Source: Apodemus sylvaticus (Eukaryota > Chordata > Mammalia > Rodentia > Muridae). Taken from it: a DNA stretch of 64,000 nucleotides. Numbering within the stretch: the first letter of the stretch is position 1; every line of letters starts with the position of its first letter. Under the pieces are notes generated by a model. That model was given only the letters and a program-made list of their open reading frames with translations. It was not told the origin of the DNA and made no database searches. The stretch lies in assembly GCF_947179515.1 (NCBI RefSeq), contig NC_067495.1, positions 63,262,127 to 63,326,126 of the forward strand, read 5' to 3'. The position numbers and the translations under genes are program-made. This document shows positions 59,461 to 64,000 of the stretch, piece after piece.

Positions 59461-59489
59461 TTGCAGAAAAAAGAGAAAAGAGTCATACT

Positions 59490-60055
59490 GTGAGAAGTAT
59501 ATACTAACATTATAGACTCAGTAAAATCTCCATCAAAATGCCAATGAATCAGGATGTAAAGTTGACAAAAAGAATATGATTAATAAATATTATATTAATT
59601 TCTTAAAAATTCCAATGAAAGTCTTTACAAATCCAGAATAATCAATTCAAAAGTTGATATTAAATCATAAAAAAACCTGAATAACCAAACAAGTCCTGAA
59701 CCAAAAGAGAGATTTTAGAAGTATTAAAATACCCCAAAACAAACTAAATTATGAAACCAAGGTAACCAATATGCTGGCACAAAACAAAGGCATAGACCAA
59801 TGAAACAGAGGAACCAGAAATAAGCCTTCCCACCTACATACCTGTGGTTCTTGACAAAGATGTCAAAAACATATGTTAGAGATGAAATATGTTTCTTAGT
59901 ATTAATAACTGTATATCCACATGCAGAAGACTGAGACTATAATGTGACTATTCAACCTGTAAAAATATCATTTAAAAATGGACAAAGTCCTTAGTTTTTA
60001 GATTAAGTCCTGAACTTTTGCAATTACTAAAGGGGCATGTAAAATATATGCTTCA
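59490..60055 (+). repeat. Ancient L1 ORF2 fragment, highly decayed
   Basis: A-rich sequence with the ORF2 order (gaaaccaaggtaaccaatat, aggcatagaccaatgaaaca, acctgtggttcttgacaaag). No open frame. Confidence 0.55.
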
Positions 60056-60180
60056 AAATAAAAGTAAAGGCATTGGCCTTCTGCCCCTTCTGCTGCCTGG
60101 CCTTTCTATTAGACTCTTGGTGGGTCTGCTACAGCAAAGACACCATGTGTTGATCCATTCTAGAAAACCAGCTACACTTT

Positions 60181-60248
60181 TGGGGGAGGGGGGAACGGGG
60201 AAGTGGTATAACATTTGAAATGTAAATGAGAATATATTCAATAAAAAA
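60181..60248 (+). repeat. Tiny L1 3' end inserted in an L1 promoter unit
   Basis: 68 bp matching an L1 tail (ggggaagtggtataacattt, gaaatgtaaatgagaatata, ttcaataaaaaa) interrupt the first 5' UTR monomer of the surrounding L1. No clear target-site duplication is seen. Confidence 0.75.
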
Positions 60249-60903
60249 GAACCCCTTCCCACCTCTGGATTCCCAGAGCTGCTGCTGGGGGCCCTGTGGG
60301 ACTCACTACCTAGCAACCACTGAAATCCCCACCCTCCCTAATACCACTCCCCTTCCGTTCCTTCCTTTGCCCCTTCTGTGGTCTGGCCTTTCTGCTGTGG
60401 CAAACTCTTGGCGGGTCTGCTACAGCAAAGACACCATCTCCTGATCCATTCTAGAGAACCTGCTGCACTCAGAGCAGTTGGAGTGTGGAGAGTCCTGAGA
60501 GCAGAGGTAGGACCACCCCTGCTGCTCAGGGGAACCCATCTGGAACCCTCAGGCTGGAGCATTCTAGTTTATGTCTCCACCTGGGACTATCCTCTGCCAC
60601 AGTGCTCCATATTCAGGTGGTGCAGGGAGATAGCTAACCTCCCAGGATGGTGGAGAGGCTGGAGAGCACAGAGCTAATCCTGGACCACAGAACAACATAC
60701 ACAAATGCCACCACAAGAGAGCTAGTCTCCCTGGAGTGCCTACACACCTGTGTGCACAGAGAGAATAGGAATCCCAGGAGTACAGATACACAGGCTTGCA
60801 GGACAGATAAGCCACAGTCAGAGACAGTAAGAGCAGCTAACACCAGAGATAACCAGATGCAAAAGGCAAACACAAGAACATTACCAACAGAAACCATGGC
60901 AAC

Positions 60904-61950
60904 ATGGTAACATCTGAACCCAGTTCTCCAACAAGTAGTCCTGGATACCCCAACACACTGGAAAAGCAAGATCTGGATTTAAAATCACATCTCATGATGC
61001 TAATAGAGTACTTCAAGAACAACATAAACAAATCCCTTAAAGAAATACAGGAGAACATGGGTCAACAGGTAGAAGTCCTTAAAGAGGAAACACAAAAATC
61101 CCTTAAAGAATTACAGGGGAACACAACCAAACTAGTGTAGGAACTGAAAAAAACCATCCAGGTCTAAAAATGGAAGTAGAAACAATGAAGAAATCACAAA
61201 GGGAGACTTCTCTAGGGATAGAAAACCTTGGGAAGAAATCAGGGGCCATAGATGCAAATATCAACAACAGAATACAAGAGATAGAAGAATCTCAGATGCT
61301 GAAGATACCATAGAAACCATGGATTCAACAGTCAAAGTAAATGCAAAATGCAAAAAGCTTGTAATCCAAAACATCCAGGAAATCCAGGACACAATAAGAA
61401 GACCAAACCTAAGGATTATAGGTATAGAAGAGAGCAAAGATTTACAACTTAAAGGGCCAGTAAATATCTTCAGCAAAAATGTAGAAGAAAACTTCCCTAA
61501 CCTAGAGAAAGAGATGCCCATGAACATACAAGAAGCCTTCAGAACTCCAAACAGACTGTTGAACTAGAACAGAAAATCCTCCCGGCATATAATAATCAAA
61601 ACACCAAATTCACTAAACAAAGAAAGAATATTAAAAGCAGTAAGGGAAAAAAGGCAAGGAACTTATAAAGGCAGACCTATCAGAATTACACCAGACTTCT
61701 CAACAGAAACTATGAAAACTAGGAGATCCTAGGCAGATGTCATGCAGACCCTAAGAGAACATAAATGTCAGGCTAGGATACTATACCCAGCAAAACTCTC
61801 AATTACCACATATGAAGAAGTAAAGATATTCCATGACAAAACCAAATTTATACAATATCTTTCCACAATCCCAGCTCAACAAAGGATAATGGGTAGAAAA
61901 CACCAACACAAGGAGGGAAACTACACCCTAGAAAAATCAATAAAGTAATC
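60904..61950 (+). pseudogene. L1 ORF1 remnant
   Basis: The frames recover the coiled coil, NLRIIGIEES and EHKCQARILYPAKL-type segments, with an in-frame TAG at about 61138 and later frameshifts. It lacks the extended tandem coil units of the young L1. Confidence 0.85.
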
Positions 61951-62006
61951 TTCTTTCAACAAAACCAAAAGAAGATAGCTACACAAACAGAATTCCACCT
62001 TTAACA

Positions 62007-63801
62007 GTGAAAATAACAGGAAGTAACAATCACTTTTCCTTAATATCTCTTAACATCAATGAACTCAATTCCCCAATAAAAAGACATAGACTAATAGATG
62101 GGATATGTAAAGAGGACCCAACATTTTGCTGCACACAAGAAACCCATCTCAGTGACAAAGACAGTCACTACCTCAGAGTCAAAGGTTGGAAAACAATTTT
62201 CCAAGTGAAGTAGCTGGATATAAAATTAAGTCAAACAAATCAGTAGCCTTCCTCTACTTAAAGGATAAACAAGCTGAGAAAGAAATTAGGGAATCACCCT
62301 CCACAATAGTCACAAATATTGGTGTGACTCTAACCAAGCAAGTGAAAGAGCTGTATGACAAGAACTTCAAGTCTCTGAAGAAAGAAATCAAAGATCTTAG
62401 AAGATGGAAAGATTTCCCTTGCTCATGGATTGGCAGGATTAATATAGTAAAAATGGCCATCTTGCCAAAAGCAATCTACATATTCAATGCAATCCCCATC
62501 AAAATTTCAAATCACTTCTTCATAGAGCTAGAAATAGCGATCTGCAAATTCATTTGGAATAACAAAAAACCCAGGATAGTGAAAACTATTCTCCATAACA
62601 AAAGATCTTCTGGGGGAATCACCATTCCTGACCTCAAGCTCTACTACAGAGCAATAGTGATAAAAACTGTATGGTACTGGTACAGTGACAGGCATGTAGA
62701 TCAATGGAATAGAACTGAAGACCCAGAAATGAACCCACACACCTACAGTCACTTGATATTTGACAAAGGAGCTAAAAACATCCAGTGGGAAAAAAAGACA
62801 GCATTTGTAAGAAAAGGTGCTGGATCAACTGGAGGTCTGCATGCAGAAAAATGCAAACAGACCCATTCTTATCTCCTTGTACAAAGCTCAAGTCAAGTGG
62901 ATCAAGGACCTCCACATAAGACCAGATAGACTGAAGCTTATAGAGGAGAAAATGGGAAAGAGCCTTGAACACATGGGCACAGGGGAAAATTTCCTGAACA
63001 GAACAAGAATCAACAAATGGGACATCATAAAACTGCAAAGCTTCTGTAAGGCAAAAGAAACTGTCAATAGGACAAAACAGCAATCAACAGATTGGGAAAA
63101 TACCTTTATCAATCCTACATCCAATAGAGGGCTAATATCCAAAGAACCCAAAAAGTTAGACTCCAGAGAGTCAAAGAACCCTATTAAAAATGGGGTACAG
63201 AGCTAAACAGAAAATTCTCAACTGAGGAAACTTGAATGGTTGTGAAGCACCTAAAGAAATGTTCAGCATTTTTAGTTATCAGGGAAATGCAAATCAAAAC
63301 AACCCTGAGATTCCATCTCACACCAGTCAGAATGGCTAAGATGAAAAATTCAGGGGACAGCAGATGCCAGTGAGAATGTGGAGAAAGAGGAACACTCCTC
63401 CATTGCTGGTGGGATTGCAAGCTGTTACAACCACTCTGGAAATCAGTTTGACAGTTCCTCAGAAAATTAGACATAGTACTACCTGAGGACCCAGCTATAC
63501 CACTCCTGGGCATATACCCAGAGATGCTCCTACATGTAATAAGGACACATGCTCCACTATGTTCATAGCAGCCTTATTTATAATAGCCAGAAGCTGGGAA
63601 CAACCCAGATGTCCTTCAACAGAGGAATGGATACAGAAAATGTGGTATATATACACAATGGATTACTATTCAGCTATTAAAAACAATGAATTCATGAAAT
63701 TCCTAGGCAAATGGATGCAACTAGAAAGTGTCATCCTGAGCGAGGTAACCCAATCACAAAAGAACACACATGGTATGCAGTCACTGATAAATGCATATTA
63801 G
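62007..63801 (+). pseudogene. L1 ORF2 remnant with about 2 kb deleted
   Basis: Starts with endonuclease residues (SLISLNINELNSPIKRHR, CTQETHL), then at about 62205 joins VAGYKIKSNKSVAFLY of the late RT region. The C-terminal domain follows with further frameshifts and stops. Confidence 0.88.
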
Positions 63802-64000
63802 CCCAAAAGCTCAGAATAAACAAGATACAACTCACAGACCACAGGAAGCTCAAGAAGGAAGACCAAAATGTGGGTGCTTCAGTTTTTCTGAGAAAGGGAA
63901 CAGAATGCTCACAAGAGCAATTATGGAGACAAAGTGTGGGGTAGAGACTGAAGTGGGAAAGGCCACCCAGAGACTGTCCTACCTGGGAATTCATCCTATA

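Larger units (their letters stand above)
60062..64000 (+). mobile_element. Internally deleted L1, runs off the window
   Basis: The 5' UTR has two promoter-monomer-like units (about 60070-60180 and 60385-60480, tctgctacagcaaagacacc), then a broken ORF1 (60904-61950), the start of ORF2 (about 62007-62205), an abrupt join to the late RT region, and the ORF2 3' part to about 63800 plus the start of a 3' UTR. About 2 kb of ORF2, including the RT active site, is missing compared with the young L1. Confidence 0.88.

Overview
This window is mammalian nuclear DNA, most likely from the X chromosome of a murine rodent (a mouse- or rat-like species). The evidence is the dense set of B1, B2/B3, MaLR and rodent L1 copies, and a single-copy gene whose translation closely matches PABPC1L2 (polyadenylate-binding protein 1-like 2), which is X-linked in humans. 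I could not assign the genus. No rat-type ID SINE of recent age was seen, and the youngest L1 does not look exactly like the standard mouse consensus I know.

Layout: 1-5440 is the 5' half of an old, minus-strand gammaretrovirus-related ERV with a tRNA-Gly primer site (VL30-like). It keeps its LTR, leader and wrecked gag, protease, RNase H and integrase remnants, but has no room for most of the reverse transcriptase. 5.4-28.7 kb is gene-free DNA with B2/B3/B1 SINEs, MaLR LTRs, ancient minus-strand L1 pieces, one 5'-truncated L1 with clean target-site duplications, and several microsatellites. 29.1-32.5 kb is the only cellular gene: a CpG island, an intronless two-RRM coding region (30067-30756) and a roughly 1.75-kb 3' UTR ending near an ATTAAA. 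32.5-38.1 kb holds a hAT-type DNA transposon, an L1 with a 5' inversion and a 72-bp flanking duplication, and ancient L1 debris. 38.9-51.7 kb is a nested stack: an old L1 carries two B1s, two MaLRs and other insertions, followed by a second L1 whose ORF1 is itself split by 1.93 kb of ERV sequence. 51.8-57.7 kb is a nearly intact full-length L1 with a perfect 14-bp duplication, an open ORF1 and an ORF2 broken by two tiny insertions. 57.7-60.0 kb is older repeat material, and 60.06-64.0 kb is an internally deleted L1 running out of the window.

Only Pabpc1l2 is likely to act as a host gene. Its product should be a small cytoplasmic poly(A)-binding-like protein with RRM1 and RRM2 only. The rest is retrotransposon history. 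The most unusual items are an ERV fragment that starts almost exactly at the predicted ERV transcription start and lies inside an L1 ORF1, a 548-codon open frame that extends the PABP-like protein far upstream, and the 72-bp duplication around the twin-primed L1. I saw no CRISPR array, operon, rRNA or functional tRNA gene.
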